DNA of 64,000 nt from Lentisphaerota bacterium (GCA_015061615.1 SUWE01000006.1:1-64000); one strand, 5' to 3'; positions 1 to 8,959 are shown, counted from the first letter of the stretch. Made by a program: numbers and translations. Notes: generated by a model not told the origin, from the sequence alone.

Positions 1-216
1 CAGAAGCATTACAGAACGCGAATAGGAGCAAGACAAAAGCAGCTTTTTAGAATCATCTTTCGCTGATTATCAACTTTTTTACGATTTTTTCGCAAATAAA
101 ACTTGACAAATAGTCTCTCATAGGAGTATTCCCAGTCGGGCAAAGCGTTCACCCCAGAGCCCGCAGAAAGCGGGTCGTTTGCAAACTAAACGCTATGATT
201 TGCGGGCAAACCACGC

Positions 217-252
217 ACAAAAAAACGGCGCAAAACCAGATGTTTTGCGCCG
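217..252 (-). terminator. Rho-independent terminator after lipoprotein gene
   Basis: An 11-bp perfect stem (CGGCGCAAAAC / GTTTTGCGCCG, 5-nt loop) is followed, on the minus strand, by a run of T. It lies 16 bp beyond the stop codon of the minus-strand lipoprotein gene and so ends that operon. The remaining bases from 1 to 216 hold no gene that I can support. A TTGACA hexamer at 113-118 has no convincing -10 partner or downstream gene. Confidence 0.8.
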
Positions 253-267
253 GAAGTTTTCCGGTGG

Positions 268-1434
268 TCACTTGATGACCGGAAGAATTGAGAACGGTTT
301 GCCGTTGAGAGTTCCGGAAATAGTTCCGGAAAGTTTATCCTGCGGCAGCTCAAAGGTGAGTTCACCGACTTTACCCGCATCGAGTGCGGCAAGGGTCTTT
401 GCCCCCAGAGCGGTGGTTTTGCCCTTTTCATTCAGGAAAAGTTCGACCTTCTGAGCGGGAACTTTGCGGACGGGACAGAAACGCATGGTGAGCATTTTTC
501 CATTCTGACGGTACTCGATAGCGGTATCGTTGCAGATTTCACGCAGATCGGTGATCCCGGGGAAGATCAGCAGACGGTAGTTCCATGAACCGCGCAGTTC
601 CTTATCCAGCTTGAGTGCAGGCAAAATGAATTCTATGGTTCTGCCGACAGTTCCTTCGTAATGCCCCTTCCATGAATAGAGGGTACATTTTTCAAGCGGA
701 TAATCGTGGATTATCGCCAATGCGACACCTTTTTTGGCGGAAGATACTGCCGCCCACGCTCTGGCAGGGGCAAAATAGGTATTCTGCCCGCCGCCTTTAA
801 CTCCGCCGCGGTAAATTGCAGTTGCAGGGAAATAGGTTTTTGTTCCCAAACCGTTGACAGCTTCGTTGCCGCGACCGGGCAATGCTGTCACCCAATCCAT
901 ATCACGCGCGGGCATCAGGTTGAGCCACGGACTGGAATATCCTTTGCGCGGCTCTTTGAGAAATTTCACATCGACCTTGAAGTTGACACTCAACTCATCT
1001 TTGCCGAGGGTGATATGACGGACAAGTTCAGCGGAAGATGTTCCGTATTCCGGGCAGTAAAGGGTGACGGAATCCGTCGCAGTTTTCTGCACTTTCATAT
1101 TGGAAATAACTTCGCCGGCACGCCAGAATTTTTCAGAGAACAACACTCCGAAAGCCTGCGGACGCACCACCAGCGGACCATTGGAAACCTGCACGAGTTT
1201 GCCGCCCCAGAGCAGCGGAGTATTCTGACCTTTCAGCACGATATTTTCGATACCGCCGCTGACGCCGGGGAAAAGAGTCAGCTTGAAAAATCTGCTTTCG
1301 ATAGTGTGACGGTCGGAAGCAAGCTCCAGAAGTTCCTCCTTTTCCTCCGTTGCCGTATGCTTCACCTTTGTTGCGGGGCAGGAACACCCCGCAACGAAGA
1401 CAAACAGGCAAAATAACGCAATGAACTTAGCCAT
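268..1434 (-). CDS. Secreted lipoprotein, unknown function, beta-rich
   Basis: The 388-aa product starts with a lipoprotein signal: a short hydrophobic stretch and the lipobox VAGC, with the lipidated Cys at residue 17. The rest has alternating beta-strand character and Trp/Gly-rich segments around residues 70-300. This recalls the beta-sandwich of galactose-mutarotase-like proteins, but I recognise no catalytic motif and assign no function. It is the last gene of a minus-strand operon: its ATG shares one base with the stop codon of the preceding 934-aa gene, so translation is probably coupled. The protein is presumably anchored in the envelope and acts with the secreted glycosidase-like protein encoded next to it. 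Confidence 0.8.
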   Translation of the reverse strand: MAKFIALFCLFVFVAGCSCPATKVKHTATEEKEELLELASDRHTIESRFFKLTLFPGVSGGIENIVLKGQNTPLLWGGKLVQVSNGPLVVRPQAFGVLFSEKFWRAGEVISNMKVQKTATDSVTLYCPEYGTSSAELVRHITLGKDELSVNFKVDVKFLKEPRKGYSSPWLNLMPARDMDWVTALPGRGNEAVNGLGTKTYFPATAIYRGGVKGGGQNTYFAPARAWAAVSSAKKGVALAIIHDYPLEKCTLYSWKGHYEGTVGRTIEFILPALKLDKELRGSWNYRLLIFPGITDLREICNDTAIEYRQNGKMLTMRFCPVRKVPAQKVELFLNEKGKTTALGAKTLAALDAGKVGELTFELPQDKLSGTISGTLNGKPFSILPVIK

Positions 1435-4238
1435 TATTTATCCCCCGTTTCAAAGCAGCGTTTGACCGGCAGATATTTGCCGCGGAAGTTGAATTTTTCC
1501 AACATCTCAGTGGGGCATCCGTCGGTCGGTCCCATGCCGAAATAGTACTCAAAACGGCGGTCCATAATGTGACAGAGATCGCGGACGAGGATATCGCCGG
1601 AGTAGCTGTCTTTTGCCGCGACGGTCAGGACGTTGCCGTTACGGGAAACACCGAGTTTGGCAGGATCTTTTTCCTTGAAATTGAGCAGGATATACGGCTT
1701 ATCTTTCGGGATTGAGCGCAGAATCTGCACTTTGCCCGCCTTGCAGAGTTTGTTTTTGACGCAGAAGGCAAAGTATTCACGGAAGTTGTCAGCAAGCGCA
1801 AGAGTTTCCTTGTCGGCATCCGCCGGAACGACCACTGCGAAATCGACCTGCTTCTTCGCATTGAGGAAAGGAAATCCGTTGATTTCAGCCTGAGTATTCT
1901 TGAAATCATTGGAGTTGTAAGTCAGGGTCATCACCGCATTTTCCGGGAACTCCACATTGTTCAGGTCAGTAACTTTTTTACCGTTGACCGCGACCACTGC
2001 CGGGGCAAAGGTACGGATTTCACGGGGTTTGATATCAGCGGAAAAACTGCTTGAGTTGTTGAATTTGACGGTAAAGAGCTGTTTGTTCAGCTCTTTGGCG
2101 GATGAAACATCCACATCACCGTCAGGCAGTGAGGAAAATCCGCAGACCGCTTCAAAAAGCACCGGAACACGCGAGGGCAGTTCAAAGTTGAAGAAGGTCT
2201 GTCTGCCGCCGATGCTGTTGGTCAGAGAGGCTTTGTCACGCATTCTGCGGACGAAGAGATAGACATCTTTACCGAGAACATCGTTGCTCACTTCATACTG
2301 GGCAGGCATCGGTTCATCGTAGGGGTTGCCGTAGAAGAGGATGGTATTTTCCTTTCTGCCGTAACGCGCCTGATACATGACTTTGCCGCCGTTGTCGCAG
2401 GCGACGGGATTGACCACCTGCCAGCCGTGACGGATACAGTCAAGCAGTTCGGGCATCGCGTACAAAGCAGTGGCATTTCCGGCATAAAGCTGGGCGGATG
2501 AGGTCATACCGTAACGGAACTGGGTCATGACCGCATAGTCCATGAGTTTGCCCAGACGGTTGAGGAACTCTTTTCTGGTGATCGAGCGCCAGTCGGGGAT
2601 CATGTAGGGGAGCATGTATCCTTTGCCGTGGATGATGATCGGCAGAGAACCGAAGGTGTGGCGCCACTGCGGCATTTTGTCGTGGAATGCGCGCTCAAAC
2701 GGGGTGCGCTCGATCATGATGACGTCGGCGTTGGTCGTACCGTTGGCGGCGATGAAGGGGCGTTCACGCAGAGGAGCTTCGGGGTTGAGCTTTTCGTGGA
2801 TGTAATCAAAAAGCGCATACTGAGCGACACCGGCATCAATATAAACACCCTGACTGTCATAAGCTCTGCCGGGCAGGTCGTAATTCTTGACCGCCGGTCC
2901 GCGGTAGTAGCAGCCGCTGCCGGAGCAGTCGAAGCTGAATCCGGGCAGATCAAGTTCATCATAGACCAGTTTCAAATCTTTGTAGAACTGTTTGGCGAAA
3001 GAGGTTCCCAGCGGGAATACGCGGGCATCCTGATCGTGATAGTTTGTCCAGCCGGTCTTGTAGATGGCAACTGAGCCGCCTTTGGTATCGGGCAGGAACG
3101 AGTCAGGATATTTGCTCTGCACCAGACCCCAGTCGCAGAAGGAGCCGCTGGCGGTCGGGTAGAAGGCAAAACCGAATTTTTTACCGTATTTATGGAAGAC
3201 GCCTTTGCGGTTCTTGTGGAAATCTTCATGCGAAAGTTTGTTCCAGTCAAAGGGACCAAATTCACCGCCGACGATCTGATTGATGTATCCGAGACGGAAT
3301 TTGCCCAGAAGCGGTTTGTAATCCCACAACTCCTTATGACCGTAAATATCTCCGCTGCGTTTGTAGGGAGCATAAGCCCAGTCCCAAGCCATGAAGTAAC
3401 GGCGGAATACCTCGTAATCGGGTTTGTAAGTCCATGCGCGGTACATTCCGTGGGCGTACCAGATATATTTATTGTCCTGACCGACATAGGGAGTCCATTT
3501 TTCGGGGAATGAGTCGTACATTGCCTGAATGGAGTTTTCTTCCCAGCCGAATTTGTTTTCGACCGCACCGATGATGAAACGGAAAGTGGTCTTGCGTTTG
3601 GGACCGAGCGCCGTTCTGCATGAGTAGTACAAATTGGCGCTGTCGCTGGTGAATTTGTTCACACCGCCGCAAATATAGGAGTATTTGTCATACATCACAC
3701 TGCCGAGGGTGAAACTGCGGTTGCTGTCACCGTAGATGGCAAGTGAAACAGGCGCGGCAAAAACGGCAAGGTGCGCCACCGAAGGACCGCCTTTGAATCC
3801 GGCACGCTCACGGTTTTTACCGTCGATGGGGAATTTGCCGTAACCGTCATAGAAGAAATCCTTTTCGGTACGGGGAACGGTCAGACTCAGACCGGGTTCA
3901 AGAAAAACCTCCTTATCCGTGGGGTTGGAAACGGTAAGTTCCGCAAGGATCATACGGTTGCGGGCGGAAAATTTGACGGTGATATCCGCCGCGCCCGCTT
4001 TGAAAGTGACAGTTTCGGTGTTCTCACCGGATTCGACACTGCCCGGAGTTATCACCTCATATTTTTTTGTTTTGCCGTTGTGAACATAAACGGAACCGTT
4101 CATGGATATACCCTGCGGAGTGCTTACGGTGTACCCGCCCGACGGGGTGATATCGGAAATTTTCACTTCGGGCACTTCAACTGCGGCAGAAAGCAGCAGC
4201 GGCAGAAGTGCGATTAAGAGTGACAGTTTTTTTCTCAT
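1434..4238 (-). CDS. Large secreted protein, putative glycoside hydrolase
   Basis: The 934-aa product has a clear signal peptide (MRKKLSLLIALLPLLLSAA). An N-terminal beta-rich region (about 20-230) precedes a probable TIM-barrel region (about 240-620). The barrel contains a strand ending GFSFDCSGSG and several conserved-looking Trp/Tyr/Asp loops, such as FAFYPTASGSFCDWG and GWTNYHDQDA. A beta-rich C-terminal part follows. The layout resembles alpha-glycosidase-type enzymes (GH31/GH36/GH101-like), and the Asp of GFSFD is a candidate nucleophile, but I cannot name the family. The ATG overlaps the stop codon of the upstream pseudopilin-like gene (ATGA). The downstream lipoprotein gene overlaps by one base, so this is one operon. 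Confidence 0.75.
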   Translation of the reverse strand: MRKKLSLLIALLPLLLSAAVEVPEVKISDITPSGGYTVSTPQGISMNGSVYVHNGKTKKYEVITPGSVESGENTETVTFKAGAADITVKFSARNRMILAELTVSNPTDKEVFLEPGLSLTVPRTEKDFFYDGYGKFPIDGKNRERAGFKGGPSVAHLAVFAAPVSLAIYGDSNRSFTLGSVMYDKYSYICGGVNKFTSDSANLYYSCRTALGPKRKTTFRFIIGAVENKFGWEENSIQAMYDSFPEKWTPYVGQDNKYIWYAHGMYRAWTYKPDYEVFRRYFMAWDWAYAPYKRSGDIYGHKELWDYKPLLGKFRLGYINQIVGGEFGPFDWNKLSHEDFHKNRKGVFHKYGKKFGFAFYPTASGSFCDWGLVQSKYPDSFLPDTKGGSVAIYKTGWTNYHDQDARVFPLGTSFAKQFYKDLKLVYDELDLPGFSFDCSGSGCYYRGPAVKNYDLPGRAYDSQGVYIDAGVAQYALFDYIHEKLNPEAPLRERPFIAANGTTNADVIMIERTPFERAFHDKMPQWRHTFGSLPIIIHGKGYMLPYMIPDWRSITRKEFLNRLGKLMDYAVMTQFRYGMTSSAQLYAGNATALYAMPELLDCIRHGWQVVNPVACDNGGKVMYQARYGRKENTILFYGNPYDEPMPAQYEVSNDVLGKDVYLFVRRMRDKASLTNSIGGRQTFFNFELPSRVPVLFEAVCGFSSLPDGDVDVSSAKELNKQLFTVKFNNSSSFSADIKPREIRTFAPAVVAVNGKKVTDLNNVEFPENAVMTLTYNSNDFKNTQAEINGFPFLNAKKQVDFAVVVPADADKETLALADNFREYFAFCVKNKLCKAGKVQILRSIPKDKPYILLNFKEKDPAKLGVSRNGNVLTVAAKDSYSGDILVRDLCHIMDRRFEYYFGMGPTDGCPTEMLEKFNFRGKYLPVKRCFETGDK

Positions 4239-4864
4239 TTCTTTTTAGCCCTCCATGGTGACCATAATTGTGTATTTACATTAAAGTGTCCATTCGGTTT
4301 TCTGGTGCCGAGGTCTTTATCCGTATAAAGGCGGATATGACCAGCGGCAGTGATAAAGTGGTAACGGTTGCTGTGCCGCTTCGTTCCGGGGTTCTGGACC
4401 GGCTGAAGATAGGGAGTTTTGGAGTCCCCGAAGATTATCAGCTTTTCCGGATTGGCGAAGTTGTGCATCGTGGCACGGCGGGTTTTGCTGTTGTATGTGT
4501 GCATAAACTCATTCATACCGTAGCTTGAAGCCGAACAGCGGCGGAGCTGCGGAACCAGGGGATCTTCCACTTCGGTATACATGTGAGCGTTGCGCACATC
4601 AGAGGGACAGGCGGCAAAAGTTCTGCTGCTGTAATAGGGATCGATATAACTTTCCCAAAACCGCCAGAGCGGTTTCTGCTGAGTCCAGACAGGGGGCATC
4701 ACGCCATGGGTATCGGCGTAATTCTGCATCAGTTTGAGTATCTGGCGCAGATTGTCGGCACAGAGAGCTTGTTTTGCATCTTTGCGCGGGGCGGCTGCTG
4801 TGAAAAGCAGACACAGCAGCGCCAGCACCGGGATGCAGAGAAAAAGTTCTTTGTAATTTCTCAT
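4235..4864 (-). CDS. Pseudopilin-like (DUF1559-like) protein without prepilin motif
   Basis: The 209-aa product has one N-terminal membrane segment (about residues 7-25) but lacks the FTLIELL prepilin signature of its neighbour. The body still reads like the globular part of DUF1559 pseudopilins: NLRQILKLMQNYADTHG after the helix, a CPSDV segment, YGMNEFM, a GDSKT strand and a glycine/aromatic C-terminus. It appears to be a pseudopilin paralogue that has exchanged the class III signal for an ordinary signal anchor or signal peptide. It lies between a canonical pseudopilin (34 bp upstream) and the 934-aa secreted protein (ATGA overlap), which places it in the same envelope complex or secretion process. 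Confidence 0.7.
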   Translation of the reverse strand: MRNYKELFLCIPVLALLCLLFTAAAPRKDAKQALCADNLRQILKLMQNYADTHGVMPPVWTQQKPLWRFWESYIDPYYSSRTFAACPSDVRNAHMYTEVEDPLVPQLRRCSASSYGMNEFMHTYNSKTRRATMHNFANPEKLIIFGDSKTPYLQPVQNPGTKRHSNRYHFITAAGHIRLYTDKDLGTRKPNGHFNVNTQLWSPWRAKKK

Positions 4865-4898
4865 ATTCTTTCCTGTTAATTGTTATTAAAATTCTGAA

Positions 4899-5687
4899 TT
4901 ACAACGAAAGTCTGGTCGGAACACCTTTATCATAGTAAAATTCAAAATATTTGACTTCTCCCATATGCCAGAGCAGATATTTGGAATCAACACCGCCTTT
5001 GATATCGCCGACTTCGATACTGTGGGCTGAGCCGTCAAGAGTGGAAACATTGGCACTCTTGCCGTGACGGAAGTCGGGCTGACCGTAATTTTCACTGTTT
5101 CCATGCCAGATAGTCCCCGCCATCATACCTTTGGCATTAAGACTGTCGCCAGAGAAGATAACAGCAGAGTGTGATGATATCTTTTTGTCTGAAACATCTG
5201 CGGGGAATCTGAAAACAGAGGTTTTGAAAAGCGGTCCGTAATATCCCGCGATGGCATCAGCTTTATATCCTTTGAACTCCATATTTGCATCTGAAAGATC
5301 TTTGGAAGGGCAGAAGAACAATTCAGGGATCAGCGTCATATCACTTTTTGAACCGTAAGTGGCACTTTTCAAAGTCGCCAGACTTGCTCCGCCGACATAG
5401 GGTATAAGGTGATAGAAAGCATTGTTGTAAACAGGGTCGCTGTGACGGAGACTGCCGCCGCGGTGATCCCACATGCCGTCATTATCTTCGCCGTACATCT
5501 GACCGCCCACGATAAGCTGTTTGTGATTGTTGATACAACTGGCACTGCGGCCGCGTTCACGGGCGCTGTTCAATGCCGGCAGCAAAATAGCCGCAAGGAT
5601 CGCGATTATCGCGATGACAACGAGGAGTTCTATAAGAGTAAAGCATGTGTGCTTTACTCCGCCATGGCGGAGAGTCGATCTTTTCAT
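4899..5687 (-). CDS. Pseudopilin, prepilin-type N-terminus, DUF1559-like
   Basis: This is a 262-aa type II secretion/type IV pilus-like pseudopilin. The start at 5687 is chosen because a good AAGGA ribosome site precedes this ATG; an upstream TTG would add 23 residues without a better site. Residues 16-35 hold the class III signal [19 protein letters not shown] with Glu at +5, then [17 protein letters not shown]. The residue before the cleavage site is Cys instead of the usual Gly. The C-terminal region ends with [11 protein letters not shown], close to the xDGH motif seen near the end of DUF1559 proteins. It is the first gene of a four-gene minus-strand unit with its own promoter just upstream. 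The likely role is in the cell envelope, presenting or exporting secreted enzymes. Confidence 0.88.
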   Translation of the reverse strand: MKRSTLRHGGVKHTCFTLIELLVVIAIIAILAAILLPALNSARERGRSASCINNHKQLIVGGQMYGEDNDGMWDHRGGSLRHSDPVYNNAFYHLIPYVGGASLATLKSATYGSKSDMTLIPELFFCPSKDLSDANMEFKGYKADAIAGYYGPLFKTSVFRFPADVSDKKISSHSAVIFSGDSLNAKGMMAGTIWHGNSENYGQPDFRHGKSANVSTLDGSAHSIEVGDIKGGVDSKYLLWHMGEVKYFEFYYDKGVPTRLSL

Positions 5688-5727
5688 TTTTCCTTTTTTC
5701 CTTTCTTGTTGGGGGGGACTGGAAACT

Positions 5728-5756
5728 ACTATACACTTGCAAAAATTTTTTTGCAA
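5728..5756 (-). promoter_or_regulatory. Sigma70-type promoter with inverted repeat, pseudopilin operon
   Basis: On the minus strand TTGCAA (5756-5751), exactly 17 bp, then TATAGT (5733-5728). The -35 and spacer form an inverted repeat: TTGCAAAAA, 2 bp, TTTTTGCAA (5737-5756). That makes a plausible operator that would block the -35 box. It lies 41 bp upstream of the pseudopilin start. Confidence 0.6.
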
Positions 5757-5844
5757 CTTGCGTCATCAAAAAATCGTCTATTTTACCTATATCATTCCTG
5801 TATTAAAAATGACATAGGGGGGGGTATCTCCGTTTTACTTGCGA

Positions 5845-7107
5845 TTATTTGCAGATATCGATCAACATTCTTTCAACGGCATGCAGATAACTTCCCCAGA
5901 CCTGATGCCCCATGAAAACAACCCGGGAAAGTGACTTCTTTTCAGTTGCAAGCGAATTGTACATTGCGTAGACCGATGAGGGCGCACAAACGGGGTCGGC
6001 ATATCCCATAATAACGGTAACTTTGGTATCTTTGATACGGGTTGCGAAGTTGGCGGCATCAAAATAAACGATATTCTTTTTAGATAGATCACTCATTTTG
6101 GTGGCGGCGCTGATGGCGGGCCATCCGCTGTTTCTTCCGGCAAGATATCCGTTGAGGTCGCAGAGAGCGGTAATATTGCTGACGACCGCTTTGAAGCGGT
6201 TGGGAACCAATCCGGCAAGGATGATACCGAATCCGCCGCCCTGACTGCTGCCTGAATAGACCAGTTTGCCGCTGTCGATTTCCGGCAGTCTGGCAACGCA
6301 GTCGATAAGGGTGTTGATACCGATGATTGAGTTGTAGAGCTGATTATTTTCCAGATTCTCATAACTGCGGTGCATGTAGTGACCTTTGGCACTTATTTCG
6401 CGGTACGCCTGGGCGGAACTTTTGGCAGGGTCAAGCGGATCGTAATTGTGGACATTGGCATAGAGAGAAGCAACATTGTATTTGCCGTCAGCTGGCGGAG
6501 CAGTAACGCTCGGCCCCGCCCCTGGAACACCCACATGAAGGGGAACAGGTGCAGAACTTTTGGGAATACGCAAAAATCCGTAAGTTCTGCCGCCGGGGGA
6601 GGCAACGCTCACTTTGTAGGCATCGGATTTGGCAGTGCAGAGCTTGTCGAGCTTTTCCATTTTGAAATCGGCGTTGGCGGAAGCGGCTTTTTTCAAAGCT
6701 TCATCCCAGAATTTATCGAAATCCGCAGGTTTGGCAACGGCGGGAGTGATTTTATCGACATCGAATCCGGCGCCGATAAGGTTGCTTGATCTTTTGTTTT
6801 TATGAACGAGCATCGCACCGCAGCGGAGGAATCCGGGCTTGTTCAGAGAGCCGGAAATGACCGCCTTGCCTTCACTGTCCAGCACGGCAGTTTCCTTCTT
6901 CAGAAGGGTAAGACCGTCTTCAGTGAGTGTGAGTTCGACCTTTGTTCCGGCAAGAGCTTTGCCGTCATCGGCGGCTTTGACGGTGAAAGTGACCGTTTCA
7001 CCTGCTTTGTAAAGAAAGTTCTTGCGGTCGGCATTGATGGTGATTTTGACTGCTCCCGAGAGCAGCTGTGCCGCACACAGTACGGCAATGATAAAGATTT
7101 TTTTCAT
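5845..7107 (-). CDS. Secreted CE7-family acetyl xylan esterase/cephalosporin-C deacetylase-like
   Basis: The 420-aa product has a signal peptide (about residues 1-19), a beta-sandwich-like N-terminal domain (about 20-120) and an alpha/beta-hydrolase domain of the AXE1/CE7 type. The catalytic triad can be read as Ser288 in GSSQGG, Asp371 in GYADPVCAPSS and His401 in MGHQVW, in the expected order. CE7 enzymes remove acetyl groups from xylo-oligosaccharides and similar acetylated sugars. The extra N-terminal domain is not part of the minimal CE7 fold. A strong AGGAGG-like ribosome site precedes the ATG. Its leader carries the long copy of a dispersed repeat in inverted orientation, and the AraC gene at 7735 diverges from it. 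Confidence 0.85.
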   Translation of the reverse strand: MKKIFIIAVLCAAQLLSGAVKITINADRKNFLYKAGETVTFTVKAADDGKALAGTKVELTLTEDGLTLLKKETAVLDSEGKAVISGSLNKPGFLRCGAMLVHKNKRSSNLIGAGFDVDKITPAVAKPADFDKFWDEALKKAASANADFKMEKLDKLCTAKSDAYKVSVASPGGRTYGFLRIPKSSAPVPLHVGVPGAGPSVTAPPADGKYNVASLYANVHNYDPLDPAKSSAQAYREISAKGHYMHRSYENLENNQLYNSIIGINTLIDCVARLPEIDSGKLVYSGSSQGGGFGIILAGLVPNRFKAVVSNITALCDLNGYLAGRNSGWPAISAATKMSDLSKKNIVYFDAANFATRIKDTKVTVIMGYADPVCAPSSVYAMYNSLATEKKSLSRVVFMGHQVWGSYLHAVERMLIDICK

Positions 7108-7141
7108 TTGGAATACCTCCTATGGTTGAAGTTAGTTTTTG

Positions 7142-7401
7142 TCTCATTTTTTGTGAAAAATCAAACCTGCGGCGGCGCATTGCGGGCAATCTCGCGCCTT
7201 GCTCCTGCGCTGGTACAGTCGAGTACAGTAGTACACTCCTGTACCATGCTCGTCGCAAAACCCGACATTTCCTCGCACTGCATCCGCCGGATGCAAACAA
7301 CTCCGTGTTTGCCGGGTTGAAAAATCACAACTTATGTGGTATGTTTTGTACGTTAACAGAAATGTTTGTTTATATGCTCCTGCCTGGGTTTCACAAAATT
7401 C
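7142..7401 (-). repeat. Dispersed repeat, long copy, in CE7 leader
   Basis: Read on the minus strand, its two ends (7401-7374 and 7207-7142) match the short copy at 8854-8940 almost base for base. Shared segments include AAACCCAGGCAGGAGCA and GATTTTTCACAAAAAATGAGA. The 166-bp middle part is missing from the short copy and begins and ends at AGGAGCA direct repeats, as expected if the short copy arose by deletion between them. The middle part (7272-7204) instead resembles 30005-30072, around ACTGTACTCGACTG. With the short copy it forms an inverted pair around the AraC gene. No gene is seen in 7108-7734 apart from this and the AraC promoter. Confidence 0.75.
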
Positions 7402-7646
7402 GGGACATTACCTGAAGTTAATCTCTATTGTCTGTTTTAATATAGCTTGCAGAAAAATTTCCCGCAAGTAAAAAATTGTCTTCCGCACACCAAACCGTTC
7501 AAATATCAATATCGTCCACATTACCCGGATACGGCTTTTGATTATAATTTACAGCAAAAGCGGAAAAATAACTTAACTGAAATGCAAAAAACAAGCACTA
7601 TCTTGCAAAACTTCATCTTTTCCACAGAAAATTATTCATAAAATTC

Positions 7647-7675
7647 TTGCAAAGATGCGTGTGCGGTGATATGGT
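7647..7675 (+). promoter_or_regulatory. Putative promoter of AraC-family gene
   Basis: TTGCAA at 7647-7652, 17 bp, TATGGT at 7670-7675, about 60 bp before the start codon. The -10 is weak (4 of 6). Confidence 0.45.
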
Positions 7676-7734
7676 ATACACCGTGAATTGCAGGACTGTA
7701 TCGTAAAGAGACAATTTCAAAAGTCAGGATAATT

Positions 7735-8622
7735 ATGTATAAAGATCCGTCACACTTTTCATGGGATATGCTCCTCTCCGGTTATGAGACCCCGGTCAAG
7801 ATCCGGGATACCCTCCAGGGAGAGAATGCTCTTGCCCACACGCACGACTTCATAGAGATAGTCATGGTGCATCACGGCAAGGGGACACATATCAGTTTTC
7901 CGGAAGATGATACCGCTGTATCCAACACTATTATAAAAGGCGATGTCTTCGTCCTTCTGCCCGGAGAAAAACATGCCTATGCCGACTGCCGCCGCTTCGG
8001 AGTATACAATATATGTGTAAGAAAAGATTTTTTCACAACCTTGGATGATGAGTTGAAAACGCTTCAGAATTTCAATAAATTCTTTATTCCGGCATACCAT
8101 GCTTCCGTCAATCAGCTTCATCTTCTGCCGGAAACATTCTACCTTGCACACAAAAAGATACGCACACTGGTACAGGCGGTACACTCCGACTCCCCCTGCC
8201 GCACGCTGGCGATACGTCTGGCGCTGACCGATTTTATTTTCACTGTCTTCGGTGAAGACTCCATGAGTTACGAAAATTCCGCAAGCGGCATTGCTCCGGA
8301 GCTGTTCCAGTCGATCATTCTGCTTGAGGAGCATCCGGAGCGGAGATTTGATCTGCCGGCAGTGGCAAAACAGGCAGGAATGAGTACATCAGGATATTCG
8401 CACAAATTCAAACAGGTCACGGGAGTATCTCCCGGCGATTACTGTTTGTTTCTGAAACTGGATAAGGCGCGGAAACTTCTGGAAAATAAAGCGCTCCCCC
8501 TTACCGATGTGGCATTGCAGTGCGGATTTTCCGACAGCAACTATCTTATAAGGGCATTCAAAAAACGTTTCGGTATGCCGCCGGGTAAATTCCGTAACAA
8601 AATTCGCGTAATAGATGCTTGA
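7735..8622 (+). CDS. AraC-family transcriptional regulator
   Basis: The 295-aa product has an N-terminal cupin-like sensor (about 20-140; HTHDFIEIVMVHHGKGTH and a GDVFVLLPGEKHAY strand typical of AraC_binding domains). The C-terminal double helix-turn-helix (about 190-290) reads FDLPAVAKQAGMSTSGYSHKF, then the second helix region LTDVALQCGFSDSNYLIRAFK. The cupin histidines suggest binding of a sugar-like ligand. It sits between the divergent CE7 esterase and the glycyl radical enzyme and probably regulates one or both. The gene is enclosed by an inverted pair of dispersed repeats. Confidence 0.9.
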   Translation: MYKDPSHFSWDMLLSGYETPVKIRDTLQGENALAHTHDFIEIVMVHHGKGTHISFPEDDTAVSNTIIKGDVFVLLPGEKHAYADCRRFGVYNICVRKDFFTTLDDELKTLQNFNKFFIPAYHASVNQLHLLPETFYLAHKKIRTLVQAVHSDSPCRTLAIRLALTDFIFTVFGEDSMSYENSASGIAPELFQSIILLEEHPERRFDLPAVAKQAGMSTSGYSHKFKQVTGVSPGDYCLFLKLDKARKLLENKALPLTDVALQCGFSDSNYLIRAFKKRFGMPPGKFRNKIRVIDA

Positions 8623-8670
8623 GCCAATTTCAAAACTCCTCAAAAATTCTTAAAATTCATCGCTGCGATC

Positions 8671-8731
8671 TTAAAGCGGGGCGTTTTCGGTGGTTATTTA
8701 TTCAATAGCCACGCTCAAACTACCGCTTTAA
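8671..8731. repeat. Imperfect inverted repeat downstream of AraC gene
   Basis: Outer arms TTAAAGCGG (8671-8679) and CCGCTTTAA (8723-8731) are perfect. An inner pair GTGGTTAT / ATAGCCAC (8690-8697, 8705-8712) has one mismatch. It could fold as a stem-loop at the 3' end of the AraC transcript but lacks a following T-run, so I do not call it a terminator. Confidence 0.5.
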
Positions 8732-8785
8732 TCTCATCAACGCTGATTTTTCAATCTCTTTTTGAATTACTTTTGAAATAGGCTC

Positions 8786-8813
8786 TTGAAAAATAATTTC
8801 ACCCGACTATATT
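8786..8813 (+). promoter_or_regulatory. Putative promoter of glycyl radical enzyme operon
   Basis: TTGAAA at 8786-8791, 16 bp, TATATT at 8808-8813. This gives a leader of about 140 nt that contains the short copy of the dispersed repeat. Confidence 0.55.
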
Positions 8814-8853
8814 ATGGTGAAGTTCACATCAGAAAGGCGGATTTTCAAAAAAA

Positions 8854-8940
8854 GATTTTGTAAAACCCAGGCAGGAGCAAGGCGCGGGATTGCCAGCAAT
8901 GCGCCGCCGCAGCAGTTGATTTTTCACAAAAAAATGAGAG
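8854..8940 (+). repeat. Dispersed repeat, short copy, in glycyl radical enzyme leader
   Basis: An 87-bp element matching both ends of the inverted long copy at 7142-7401. It ends 19 bp before the ATG of the glycyl radical enzyme, just as the long copy ends 34 bp before the CE7 start, so both copies lie in 5' leaders. No gene is seen in 8623-8959. Confidence 0.75.
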
Positions 8941-8959
8941 TACATAAGGAACAAAAAAA

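Noticed and set aside
1-180. Possible remnant of the dispersed repeat around AATAGGAGCAAGAC
   Set aside because: Only about ten bases agree with the family, which is not enough to separate it from chance.
706-1416. 236-codon open frame opposite the lipoprotein gene, and similar long antisense frames elsewhere (22102-22740, 26609-27472, 39017-40081)
   Set aside because: They lie wholly inside recognised genes on the other strand, carry no motifs and reflect the high codon bias of those genes.
7447-7641. 64-codon plus-strand open frame upstream of the AraC gene
   Set aside because: No ribosome site, Asn/Gln/Lys-rich low-quality composition, and it lies just ahead of the putative AraC promoter region.
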